From: Enterovibrio baiacu
GTDB lineage: Bacteria > Pseudomonadota > Gammaproteobacteria > Enterobacterales > Vibrionaceae
Reading direction: 5' to 3'
Assembly (NCBI RefSeq): GCF_004120195.1
Contig: NZ_SCHN01000009.1
Location: forward strand, 174,601-238,600
DNA length: 64,000 bases
The notes beneath the pieces are model-generated. The model saw only the letters and a program-made list of their open reading frames with translations, had not been told where the DNA came from and ran no database searches. Made by a program: the position numbers and the translations under genes. Position 1 is the first letter of the stretch. Each line of letters begins with the position of its first letter. Below are positions 42,907-50,714 of this stretch, in pieces.

Positions 42907-42929
42907 GTAATGTTATAACATAACAATTA
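42907..42929. promoter_or_regulatory. Zur box between znuC and znuA
   Basis: GTAATGTTATAACATAACAATTA contains the palindromic core TGTTATAACATAACA and closely follows the gammaproteobacterial Zur consensus (GAAATGTTATA-x-TATAACATTTC, from memory). Its position midway between divergent zinc-transport genes supports dual repression by Zur-Zn. Confidence 0.82.
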
Positions 42930-43018
42930 AGTTTTCTACTCACGTCAGTTTGCGATTGACGTGAGTTTGCCACTTACGAAGTTTTGAGTTTTTTTGACTC
43001 AATGAAAGGGAGAAATTC

Positions 43019-44047
43019 ATGCGTCACTCACTGTTTGCTTATGCCGCGCTAGGCTTAGGCATGTCTTTTCACGTTCAAGCAACGCCAAATGTTGCCGTTG
43101 ATATCGCACCACTTCACTCACTGGTTAGTCAAGTCATGGACGGCGTTGGCGAGCCTGATTTACTTATTCCCCCTGAATCGTCGCCGCACGAATACACACT
43201 GCGTCCTTCGCAAGCAAAAGCCCTGTCGAATGCCGATGTGGTGTTTTGGATGGGCGAGGGGCTAACGCCGTGGCTCGAGAAGGCCTTGGACAACGTGGCT
43301 GGCTCTGCACAGAAAGTGGAAATGCTCGCGCTAGAACAAACCCAGACGCATGAATACCGCGAAGGTGCGACATTTGAAGCTCATAACCATGGTGATGAGC
43401 ACCATGATGACGATCATCACGACAAACATGACGACGAGCATCATGACGAGCATAAAGACCATGATGATCACAAAGACCATGACGACCACGACGCGCACAA
43501 AGATGAAGGCGGCCATCATGGACACGATCACCACGGTAATGACCCACACGCATGGCTTGATCCTGAAAACGCAAAAGCATGGGTCGCCGTGATTCAGGAA
43601 ACACTGTCTGCCGCTGACCCTGACAATGCGTCAACCTACCAACGCAATGCTGCGGAAGCGACCGCGTCTCTTAACGCCCTGATCGCAGACACCCATGACA
43701 AAATTGGCAAACTCGGCGACGTGAAGTTCATCGTTTTTCACGATGCCTACCAGTATTTTGAAAAGCGTTTTAACGTCGTCGCAGCAGGGGCAATCTCGCT
43801 GGGCGATGCAGAAGATCCAAGCCCGAAACGCATCAAAGAAATCAGGGAGACAGTTAAAGCCCTGAACGTGAATTGTGTGTTTACCGAACCGCAATACAAC
43901 CCAGGTTTGGTGAAGAACGTGTTTGAAGGCACCACCATTACAACCATCGGCGTCATGGACCCACTGGGTGCCGCCATTCCTGTTGGTAGCAAGCAATATC
44001 AAACCTTGATTAACGCCATGGTGAACAGCCTGAGCCAGTGTAAATAG
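43019..44047 (+). CDS. znuA: Zinc ABC transporter, periplasmic binding protein
   Basis: 342-residue periplasmic zinc-binding protein. A signal peptide ends near QATPNVAVDIAP. The first ligand region is IPPESSPHEYTLRPSQAK (His near 59). A very long His/Asp-rich loop spans about 121-182 (many HHD, HDDEHHDE and DHD units) and ends in NDPHAWLDPENAKAW, which supplies the second His. FHDAYQYFEKRFNV and the C-terminal FTEPQYNPGLV supply further ligands. The loop is long even for ZnuA and probably captures zinc for transfer. An AAGGGAG site precedes the start. It is divergent from znuCB across the Zur box. Confidence 0.96.
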   Translation: MRHSLFAYAALGLGMSFHVQATPNVAVDIAPLHSLVSQVMDGVGEPDLLIPPESSPHEYTLRPSQAKALSNADVVFWMGEGLTPWLEKALDNVAGSAQKVEMLALEQTQTHEYREGATFEAHNHGDEHHDDDHHDKHDDEHHDEHKDHDDHKDHDDHDAHKDEGGHHGHDHHGNDPHAWLDPENAKAWVAVIQETLSAADPDNASTYQRNAAEATASLNALIADTHDKIGKLGDVKFIVFHDAYQYFEKRFNVVAAGAISLGDAEDPSPKRIKEIRETVKALNVNCVFTEPQYNPGLVKNVFEGTTITTIGVMDPLGAAIPVGSKQYQTLINAMVNSLSQCK

Positions 44048-44107
44048 TTCTTTATGGAGGCATCGCCTTTGCACGCGTAGGCATGCCAACATTTGCCAGG
44101 CTAAAAC

Positions 44108-44155
44108 AAGTCCGGCTGGAGCAAGAGTTACCTCTTATTCCAGCCGGACTTTTTC
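44108..44155 (+). terminator. Terminator after znuA
   Basis: AAGTCCGGCTGGA and TCCAGCCGGACTT form a 13-bp stem with an 18-base loop, followed by TTTTT. Confidence 0.85.
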
Positions 44156-44257
44156 GTGGTGAATCTGCTGGATTTTCTATCTAGGCGCTATGTTGCACTC
44201 GCTCAGACAGGATCCGAATCAGAGCAACGAAGACAACTTACGCTACGACATACGCGA

Positions 44258-45370
44258 CTACATACGCGCAAGCTGGACTTTTCTGTCTTTGTTCACGACG
44301 CAGAAGTTACCGCGCTTGGTGCGGCACTTCGAACATCTCTCGCATTCTACTGGGCTTCGATCGCCTTCTTTCCAGCGCTTCACAAGGTGTGGCTCAGAGA
44401 GCAAAGGGCGTGAGAGGGCGAAGTATTCAATACCCGTGTTGTTCGCGATGGCTTCAATGGCATCAAAATCGGTGAGGCCACCCACGGTGATCACCGGGAT
44501 GTTCACATCTTGGGAGATTGCGTGGCCGTATTCATGAAAGTAGCCTTCTGCTTGAATCGTAAAGCCATCGTGTGATTCGCCAATCATGGTGTCGGCTTTA
44601 CCATGAATGTTGCCAGACATCACGATGCCATCAACGCCCACTTCTTCGAGCTTTTTACACACTAAGCGGGTTTCATCGAAGGTTGCGCCGCCCTCAAAAA
44701 ACTCAGAGGCGGTGAGCTTCACCAAGATAGGGAAATCGTCGCCGACCAGCTTGCGCGTTGCCGCGTAGATCTCTAACAAGAATCGCATGCGATTCTCTAG
44801 GCTACCGCCATATTCGTCTTCACGTTGGTTGTAATAAGGGCTTAAGAACTGGTTGATCAAGTAAGTGTGGGCAGCGTGAATTTCTACGCCATCAAAGCCC
44901 GATTGCTGTGCCCTTAATGATGCTTTGGCAAACGCATCAACAATGTAATCAATGTCATCTTTGGTCATGGCTTTGCCAAGTGTTTGCGTCCCTTTTTCTG
45001 GTACTTCACTTGGTGCATAAATCACGCGTTCGCCAAGGTCATGCGTGGTTTTCGTGCCACCATACGCCAATTGCATCACGATGTTAGAATCGTTGTTATG
45101 AACCATTTGAGTGAGCTTTTTGTATTCCTCGATAAACGAGTCGTTATACATGCCCATCATGCCCGCGTTGGGCTTTTCTTCTTCAACGATGTTAGCGTAA
45201 CCGGTCACGATCAGGCCGATCTCACCTTGAGCGAGCTCTTCATAGATGGCGTAAAGCTTATCTGTCATATGGCCATCTTCTGTCGCCATATTTTCCCACG
45301 TCGCACTTCTCACGAAGCGGTTTTTAAGTGTCATGGTGCCGATGCGGGTTTTTGCAAACAAAGAACTCAA
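44258..45370 (-). CDS. NADH:flavin oxidoreductase, Old Yellow Enzyme family
   Basis: 370-residue FMN-dependent TIM-barrel ene-reductase. LKNRFVRSATWENMATEDG (about 15-33) matches the OYE N-terminal FMN-contact region. GFDGVEIHAAHTYLINQFLSPYYNQREDEYGGSLENRMRF (about 160-199, key residues HAAH-YL and NQR-D-YGGS-ENR) is the family signature. The C-terminus carries CERCSKC and FCVVNK, the Cys-rich tail seen in a subgroup of these proteins. It reduces activated C=C bonds, but the physiological substrate is unknown. It is a stand-alone gene downstream of, and convergent with, znuA. Confidence 0.9.
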   Translation of the reverse strand: MSSLFAKTRIGTMTLKNRFVRSATWENMATEDGHMTDKLYAIYEELAQGEIGLIVTGYANIVEEEKPNAGMMGMYNDSFIEEYKKLTQMVHNNDSNIVMQLAYGGTKTTHDLGERVIYAPSEVPEKGTQTLGKAMTKDDIDYIVDAFAKASLRAQQSGFDGVEIHAAHTYLINQFLSPYYNQREDEYGGSLENRMRFLLEIYAATRKLVGDDFPILVKLTASEFFEGGATFDETRLVCKKLEEVGVDGIVMSGNIHGKADTMIGESHDGFTIQAEGYFHEYGHAISQDVNIPVITVGGLTDFDAIEAIANNTGIEYFALSRPLLSEPHLVKRWKEGDRSPVECERCSKCRTKRGNFCVVNKDRKVQLARM

Positions 45371-45553
45371 GTCTCATCCTCATTAAAATCGTTTTACGCG
45401 AGTGACCCACTGAGCATGGGCACTGATTCACGGGGATAGTACAGAGAACATGGCAGGCAAAACTTAATCTAGATTAAGAGAGCGGCACTCTCGCATAAGA
45501 AAGCGACAAGAAATGAACGCGAAAGAGAGCAGTTATTGAAAGGCGCATTGTTT

Positions 45554-46063
45554 CTAACGGCACGCGCCGAATGCACTGGCGGGATCAAGGTAAAACATCT
45601 TCTTCCACCCTTGGGTTTCCGTGGTGATTCGCCAAGGGTAGGGAGCAAGGGTTAGCACCGAATAGTGCAGGTGAGCGGGTTTGTTGAATGCATTACCCGT
45701 TCGCCCAGCCGAGCCGATTTCTTCCCCTTGGGAAACCCAACGGCCAAGCGTGGGAGAAATGTCTTTGAGGTGTGCGTAGTAATGGATGCGCCATTTAGGG
45801 CCAAGGATCGCGATCACTTTCCCGCCTTTACTGATTTCGCCAGCGTACGTCACCCACCCGCTGGTGGCGGCAAGAAGCGGCGTGCCTTCTTTCGCGAACA
45901 CATCAATGCCTTTGTGCACACCCGAACTGCCCCAAGGTTCGAACCAGAACGTTTTTGCATTCCAATCGTTACAGGCGGCGTTTTTTACCGGAATGACCGC
46001 ACCAGAAGGCATCAATAACCCCGCCCCAAAAAGCACAAGCAGGAAGAGAAAAATCCGTTTCAT
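45554..46063 (-). CDS. Secreted M23/LytM-type metallopeptidase
   Basis: 169-residue exported protein. A signal peptide (MKRIFLFLLVLFGAGLLMPSGA) is followed by a compact LytM domain. HKGIDVFAKEGTPLLAATSGWV supplies His-x3-Asp zinc ligands (about 51-55), and KPAHLHYSVL the His-x-His motif (about 130-133). It probably cleaves peptide bridges in peptidoglycan. It lacks coiled-coil or LysM domains and is short for M23 proteins, essentially the catalytic domain alone. A Cys pair (CNDW and FGACR) may form a disulfide. Confidence 0.88.
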   Translation of the reverse strand: MKRIFLFLLVLFGAGLLMPSGAVIPVKNAACNDWNAKTFWFEPWGSSGVHKGIDVFAKEGTPLLAATSGWVTYAGEISKGGKVIAILGPKWRIHYYAHLKDISPTLGRWVSQGEEIGSAGRTGNAFNKPAHLHYSVLTLAPYPWRITTETQGWKKMFYLDPASAFGACR

Positions 46064-46299
46064 GTCGTTAATCCTTTAACGTGTATGAAGGAGAAAACTG
46101 CCGAGAAAAGAACAGCATATTCCTGCTTGTCGAACGTTTTGTCAGGCTTGGGTCAAAGAAAAGAGGCCAAAGGTGAAAGGGTTAAACGGAAATGAGGTTC
46201 TCTTTCTCAATATTGCCAATGCCTTCGGTTTTCAGCGGGTCGCGCGTAATCTTTGTGATTGAGCGAAGCCTAATGCTAGAGTGTATTGGTTTGGATAAT

Positions 46300-46389
46300 A
46301 ACGAGTTAGCTTCGGACGCCTTCAATGCACATTGTTTCTGGCATTTATCTGCGAAGCGCCGTTGATTGAAGTTCGTCAGTTAACTCGTT
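46300..46389. repeat. 90-nt imperfect inverted repeat upstream of yghU
   Basis: AACGAGTTAGCTTCGGACG...TTCAATGCAC at 46300-46330 pairs imperfectly with TTGATTGAA-GTTCGTCAGTTAACTCGTT at about 46362-46389, leaving a loop of about 30 nt. The 350-bp gap is otherwise featureless. It could be an RNA leader hairpin or a small mobile remnant. The end sequences do not match integron attC consensus well. Confidence 0.4.
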
Positions 46390-46414
46390 CATCATTAACG
46401 TTTAAGGAGAAGCC

Positions 46415-47275
46415 ATGAGCGACAACCAATATACACCGCCGAAAGTCTGGGCGAATGAGGCAAGCAGCGGTAACAAATGGGCGAACATAAACAGCCCGGA
46501 GTCAGGTGCCCGATTTGATCGTGATTTGCCGGTTGGCGAGCACGGCTTCCAGCTTTATTCGCTTGGCACGCCAAATGGCCAAAAAGTCACCATCATGTTC
46601 GAAGAACTGTTAGCGCTGGGTATTACCGAAGCAGAATACGATGCGTATTTGATCAACATCGGCGAATCTGATCAGTTCTCGTCTGGCTTTGTGGGCGTAA
46701 ACCCGAACTCGAAAATTCCTGCACTGGTGGACAAAACAGGTGCGGAGCCGGTTAATGTGTTTGAGTCAGCGTCTATTTTGATGCACTTGGCAGAGAAGTT
46801 CGGCAAATTCCTTCCAGCAAGCGGCCCTGCACGCACGCAAACCCTGAACTGGTTATTCTGGGCACAAGGATCTGCGCCGTTCCTTGGTGGCGGTTTTGGT
46901 CATTTCTATGCGTACGCTGATGTGAAGCAAGAGTACCCGATTAATCGCTTCGCAATGGAAGCCAAGCGTCAGTTAGATGTGCTTGATAAGCAACTTGCTA
47001 ACAACACCTTTGTTGCGGGTGAAGAATACACCATCGCTGACATGGCCATTTGGCCATGGTACGGCAACTTGGTGCTTGGAAACGCGTATGACGCGGCAGA
47101 GTTCTTGAGTGTGCATACCTATACCAACGTCATGCGTTGGGCGAAGCAACTTGAAGAACGTGAAGGTGTGCAACGCGGTCGCGTGGTCAACCGTCCGTTT
47201 GGTGAAGAGTGGGAAAAAGTGCCTGAGCGCCATTCAGCAGAAGACATTGATAAGGTGCTGAAACTACGCCCGTAG
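46415..47275 (+). CDS. yghU: YghU-type glutathione S-transferase / disulfide reductase
   Basis: 286-residue cytosolic GST of the Nu class, which uses two glutathiones and reduces organic hydroperoxides and disulfides. The extended N-terminus (TPPKVWANEASSGNKWANINSPESGARFDRDLPVGEHGFQLYSLGTPNGQKV), FVGVNPNSKIPALVD, VFESASILMHLAEKFGKFLP and the C-terminal RVVNRPFGEEW are characteristic of YghU. Length matches E. coli YghU (288). An AAGGAG site precedes it and a strong terminator follows. Confidence 0.92.
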   Translation: MSDNQYTPPKVWANEASSGNKWANINSPESGARFDRDLPVGEHGFQLYSLGTPNGQKVTIMFEELLALGITEAEYDAYLINIGESDQFSSGFVGVNPNSKIPALVDKTGAEPVNVFESASILMHLAEKFGKFLPASGPARTQTLNWLFWAQGSAPFLGGGFGHFYAYADVKQEYPINRFAMEAKRQLDVLDKQLANNTFVAGEEYTIADMAIWPWYGNLVLGNAYDAAEFLSVHTYTNVMRWAKQLEEREGVQRGRVVNRPFGEEWEKVPERHSAEDIDKVLKLRP

Positions 47276-47294
47276 TGTTTAGGTCATAACGTAT

Positions 47295-47322
47295 AAAAAA
47301 ACGCACCCAAGGGTGCGTTTTT
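47295..47322. terminator. Terminator after yghU
   Basis: AAAAACGCACCC-AA-GGGTGCGTTTTT with T run. Confidence 0.87.
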
Positions 47323-47352
47323 CATTTCCCGCATGGCAGAGGGGGATTTTAA

Positions 47353-47859
47353 TTATACCTGCTCGCTTGGGTGACCCCACATGAGTGGGTTGGCATAGGC
47401 CCCCGAGATGCTTGATGTCGATTGACCAACACCATCCAATGCACCCGGTGTAAGCGCTCTAGCAAACCAGCATTCTAGCGGCGCAAGCGTTTTAACCGGC
47501 GGCAAAACATTGTGAGGCGTATTGTAGCGGTTGCCATAATGGAAGGGTTCGCCCATCACAAAGATCACGTCGGCATCTAGCTGTTTTTCAGCTTCATCCA
47601 TTAAACGAGACGCATACCGTTGACCCTGATAATCAGGCAGTACGGCTAAAGGCGCCAAAACAAAGCACTTTAGATGAGGTGCAGCATCAACTGTGATTGG
47701 GGTATAGCAAGCATGTGCGACGCTTTCAAAAACAATAGAGAAACTGCCTTCGTTAATGAGGTCGTCAGCAAAGGATGCATATAATTTTGCATGGCGCTCA
47801 TCATAAAGCCCACCTGCTGCGGCGAACGCTTCATATTGAATTTGATATGGTGTTTTCAT
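47353..47859 (-). CDS. GNAT-family N-acetyltransferase
   Basis: 168-residue acetyltransferase. The acetyl-CoA motif A is LAPLAVLPDYQGQRYASRLMDEAEKQL (about 74-100, key Q/R-x-x-G-x-x: QGQRYA). An N-terminal half with EAFAAAGGLYDERH and a C-terminal half containing PFHYGNRYN complete it. The substrate is unknown. A TetR gene lies 32 bp upstream on the same strand, suggesting shared transcription from the TetR promoter, with this enzyme as a possible regulated detoxification function. Confidence 0.8.
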   Translation of the reverse strand: MKTPYQIQYEAFAAAGGLYDERHAKLYASFADDLINEGSFSIVFESVAHACYTPITVDAAPHLKCFVLAPLAVLPDYQGQRYASRLMDEAEKQLDADVIFVMGEPFHYGNRYNTPHNVLPPVKTLAPLECWFARALTPGALDGVGQSTSSISGAYANPLMWGHPSEQV

Positions 47860-47891
47860 TTAAAACATTCCTATTGGGTTTTCTTTTCGCG

Positions 47892-48458
47892 CTATAGATC
47901 AAGCAACATCAGATATTTACGAATGAAACGCGCTTTAATTTGCGCTAACGGATAATCACCTTCCGAGAACAGATAGTTGAGCGCGATACCGTCTATTTCA
48001 GCAATTAACATGTGGCTATCTACAACGTCATTTGACTGAGGCAGATCCGCTAAAATTGTTTGAAAAGAGTTCATCATCAGTGTGTAGCGCTCATCTAACA
48101 GATCTTTCAATATCAGCCGCATAGCCGGCTGGCATTTAACCTGGTAGTCAAACTGATAAAACAGCTTTTGTTCTGGGTTTGCCATAGAGAGAAAGATCGC
48201 CTCTAACAAATGAATCAGCCTTTCTTTTGCCGATGCAGATTCATTCTGAGCATTGGATGCTTCACCAACATCGTTGATGATTTCCTCCATACGGACAAAT
48301 ACCTGACGCAGTAAATCCTCTTTATTCTTAAAGTGATGAAAAACCAACCCTTTAGACACATTTGCAGATTCACAAATCTGTGCGATGGAGGTTCTCTCAT
48401 ACCCTAGCGTTGCAAAGAGCGAGATCGCTACTTGCATGACCTGCTGTTTTTTGTCCAT
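47892..48458 (-). CDS. TetR-family transcriptional repressor
   Basis: 188 residues. The TetR HTH is at about 5-52 (QQVMQVAISLFATLGYERTSIAQICESANVSKGLVFHHFKNKEDLL), followed by a variable helical ligand domain. The ATG at 48458 begins the normal short N-terminus. The longer frame to 48539 would run through a TetR-type palindrome just upstream, which more plausibly is its own operator. Likely controls itself and the downstream GNAT gene, and perhaps the divergent RidA gene at 48705. Confidence 0.85.
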   Translation of the reverse strand: MDKKQQVMQVAISLFATLGYERTSIAQICESANVSKGLVFHHFKNKEDLLRQVFVRMEEIINDVGEASNAQNESASAKERLIHLLEAIFLSMANPEQKLFYQFDYQVKCQPAMRLILKDLLDERYTLMMNSFQTILADLPQSNDVVDSHMLIAEIDGIALNYLFSEGDYPLAQIKARFIRKYLMLLDL

Positions 48459-48480
48459 ATCAGTGCTCTCTAAAAAGCAA

Positions 48481-48498
48481 ACCGACCGTCCGGTCTGT
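48481..48498. promoter_or_regulatory. TetR-type operator palindrome
   Basis: ACCGACCG-TC-CGGTCTGT, a near-perfect inverted repeat (7 of 8 positions) of the ACCGACCGGTCGGT type used by many TetR repressors, 22 bp upstream of the TetR start. Confidence 0.7.
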
Positions 48499-48704
48499 AA
48501 ATTTTCTCGAATAATATAGCGATCAAAAAGAGAGAACAAGATCTTTCGAATGTTTTAAGTTTGGTCGTGCATCCAAACCCCGTCCTAATTCGTCTCACTT
48601 CCAGCTATCTCATCTTTTTGCTCGCTGATAGCTGTCATTCTTGCGTCGGTTTTTACTCGCTTAATCCGCGACGCGCATCGATAGTCAAACGTAAGGAAAC
48701 TAAC

Positions 48705-49163
48705 ATGCGACATCTTTTCATCTTACTCACGGTCGGTCTCAGCATTCTCACTGTTCAACCTGTATTGGCAAAACAGCATGAAGGAATCGAGTTTCTTAAC
48801 TCTGGCGCCGTGCTTCCTAAGACACTTCCTTTTTCAGAGGCCGTAAGAGTGGATAAAACCCTCTACCTGTCAGGGCAGATCGGCATTTTGCCAGGCACAC
48901 TCACCTTAGCGCCGGGCGGAATAGAAGCGGAATCAAAACAGACGATGGAAAACATCAAAACGTCGCTCAGCGCAAACGGCTATGCCATGAGCGATCTGGT
49001 GAAATGCACTGTCTTACTCGCAGACATGTCGGAATGGCAAACGTTTAACGGTATCTATAAAACGTATTTTTCTGACCGATACCCAGCGCGAAGTGCCATC
49101 GGCGCAAATGGGTTGGCATTGGCGGCAAAAGTGGAAGTGGAATGTATCGCAGCGGTTGATTGA
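48705..49163 (+). CDS. Exported RidA-family protein
   Basis: 152 residues. A signal peptide (MRHLFILLTVGLSILTVQPVLA) is followed by a RidA/YjgF domain with LYLSGQIGILPGT (about 60-72), SKQTMENIKTSLSANGYAMSDLVKCTVLLADM and the conserved PARSAIGANGLALAAKVEVECIA at the C-terminus. That end includes the Arg of PARSA that binds the 2-iminobutyrate carboxylate in cytosolic RidA. Cytosolic RidA lacks a signal peptide, so a periplasmic location is unusual. The start follows AAGGA. It is divergent from the TetR gene. Confidence 0.85.
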   Translation: MRHLFILLTVGLSILTVQPVLAKQHEGIEFLNSGAVLPKTLPFSEAVRVDKTLYLSGQIGILPGTLTLAPGGIEAESKQTMENIKTSLSANGYAMSDLVKCTVLLADMSEWQTFNGIYKTYFSDRYPARSAIGANGLALAAKVEVECIAAVD

Positions 49164-49204
49164 TAGGGCGAGCGTGATCAAGTGATCGTGACTGTCATTC
49201 TCTA

Positions 49205-49239
49205 GGTGTTGTGTCCCTTATCAAAAGGCGCAACACCTC
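49205..49239 (+). terminator. Hairpin after the RidA gene
   Basis: AGGTGTTG and CAACACCT pair across an 18-base loop. No T run follows, so termination would be weak or rho-assisted. Confidence 0.4.
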
Positions 49240-49280
49240 GTATCACGTCAGTAAATTCATCCATCATAGCCAAAGAAAAC

Positions 49281-49312
49281 TGAGGTTGAGGCATTTATGA
49301 GTGCCTGTCCCC
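49281..49312. repeat. REP-like element (dispersed copy)
   Basis: The minus strand reads GCGGGGACAGGCACTCATAA then ATGCCTCAACCTCAG. It is related to the elements at 52265-52303 and 30521-30565. It lies in the 400-bp gap before the catalase-like gene, which holds no other feature I can support. Confidence 0.5.
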
Positions 49313-49564
49313 GCTAGACTTCGTATTCCTTTCGTTTTTTGTACTGCATCCATTTCCTGCCTCACCTCGTCTCATTCTTGTTTGACTGGCTCGGTGTGCA
49401 TTCTGTGTGATTGCATTGGTCATCGAAAAGAAAATAGTTGGACCCATTTTGCCTGCTTATCTCAACAAAGACACAGTAGGGAGTTTGAACTTTTATTCAT
49501 CATCCATCATTGTTTGATTACTAATAGTTCGTGTGCGAATAATTATAGGGAGAGTGAGGTTGTG

Positions 49565-50530
49565 ATGAAAAAAACAAGGTTAAGCATGATGTTGATGGGT
49601 CTGATTGCGTTCACCGCAGAGGCAGCTATTTCGCCACAGTTACCCGGAGAAATGATTGATGCCTTTGAAGGCAAATTTGGTGTTACCGAGGGAAAAAGAA
49701 GAAATCATACCAAAGGGTTTTGTTTCAAAGGGCAGCTAATTCCTAATGATTCATTGATTGCTAACTACTCTGACAGTGCGATTTTTAAGGCACCTTCACG
49801 CGTCATCGGACGGTTTTCTCATTCAGGGGGGAATAACAACGCGCCTGATGACAAGTATGGTGAGTTAGGGATCGGGCTATCCATTGTTGATCTTAACGGT
49901 GACAACACAAGAATGGCACTCAATACCTTGGATTTTTTCCCAGTATCAACACCAGAGGCTTTTCTCGCGCTGAATCAAGCAAAAGTAAAAGGCAAAGATG
50001 CCGTGGCAAAAATGAAGCAAAGCCATCCAGAATTGGCGGCGTTTAGCAAACATATGGCGAAGCGCGATAAGAAAGTGAAGCCGTATGAAGACCACACATA
50101 TAATGGCATCAATACCTTTTTCTTTGTGAATGCTCAAGGCGAGAAGACACCGTTTCGTTGGGTGTTCGAACCCACTATGGCGAACGGTGTTCGCGTTGAA
50201 ACGCACCCTGATTTCTTCTTCGATAACATTCAAGCGAGTCTAGAAAATGGCGGCGTGTCTTGGGACATGACGGCGGTTTTGGCGAACCCTAGTGATGACA
50301 TCAACAATGCAGCAGTGAAATGGACAGGCCCTCATCAAACCATCACGCCTGTCACCCTGGTGATTGAAAAAGTCGCGACGGAGCCGGAAGGTCAATGCGA
50401 CACCATTAACTTCGACCCCTTGGTGTTGGCCAAAGGTATTGAGCCGTCGAGTGATCCCATACTTCTTGCAAGAAGCCCAGTCTACGCGGTGAGTTTCGGC
50501 AAAAGGCTCACCGAAAAAGCCGCAAAATAA
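49565..50530 (+). CDS. SrpA-like catalase-family peroxidase, exported
   Basis: 321-residue heme protein with the reduced catalase core. A signal peptide (MKKTRLSMMLMGLIAFTAEA) precedes the distal His region RRNHTKGFCFKG (about 45-56), the Ser/Asn-rich distal pocket RFSHSGGNNNAPDD, and the proximal heme ligand motif R-S-P-V-Y-A-V-S-F-G-K-R near the C-terminus (Tyr about 308). Monofunctional catalases are about 480 or more residues. This short form matches SrpA-type catalase-related peroxidases that act on hydrogen or organic peroxides in the periplasm. The ATG at 49565 follows GAGG. The frame runs back to 49301 but lacks features. Confidence 0.88.
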   Translation: MKKTRLSMMLMGLIAFTAEAAISPQLPGEMIDAFEGKFGVTEGKRRNHTKGFCFKGQLIPNDSLIANYSDSAIFKAPSRVIGRFSHSGGNNNAPDDKYGELGIGLSIVDLNGDNTRMALNTLDFFPVSTPEAFLALNQAKVKGKDAVAKMKQSHPELAAFSKHMAKRDKKVKPYEDHTYNGINTFFFVNAQGEKTPFRWVFEPTMANGVRVETHPDFFFDNIQASLENGGVSWDMTAVLANPSDDINNAAVKWTGPHQTITPVTLVIEKVATEPEGQCDTINFDPLVLAKGIEPSSDPILLARSPVYAVSFGKRLTEKAAK

Positions 50531-50536
50531 AAAGCA

Positions 50537-50566
50537 CATAAAGCGCACCCTCAGGTGCGCTTTATG
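50537..50566. terminator. Terminator after the catalase-like gene
   Basis: CATAAAGCGCACC-CTCA-GGTGCGCTTTATG, a 13-bp perfect stem. Confidence 0.8.
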
Positions 50567-50714
50567 TATGTGTTGGTTAAACACAGAACATATTCTGTGT
50601 GTTTTTTCATCGTTTTGTTTTCACTGCAAATTGTAAGGTTTTAGTTTTTGTTTTTTCTTCTTTCTTGCCCCATGATGAGCGCAATTTTTGGCCGACATAT
50701 TCCGTGGAGCAGTC

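Noticed and set aside
43164-43634. Long minus-strand frames opposite the znuA His-rich region
   Set aside because: They are shadows created by the GAT/CAT-rich repeat composition of the authentic znuA gene.
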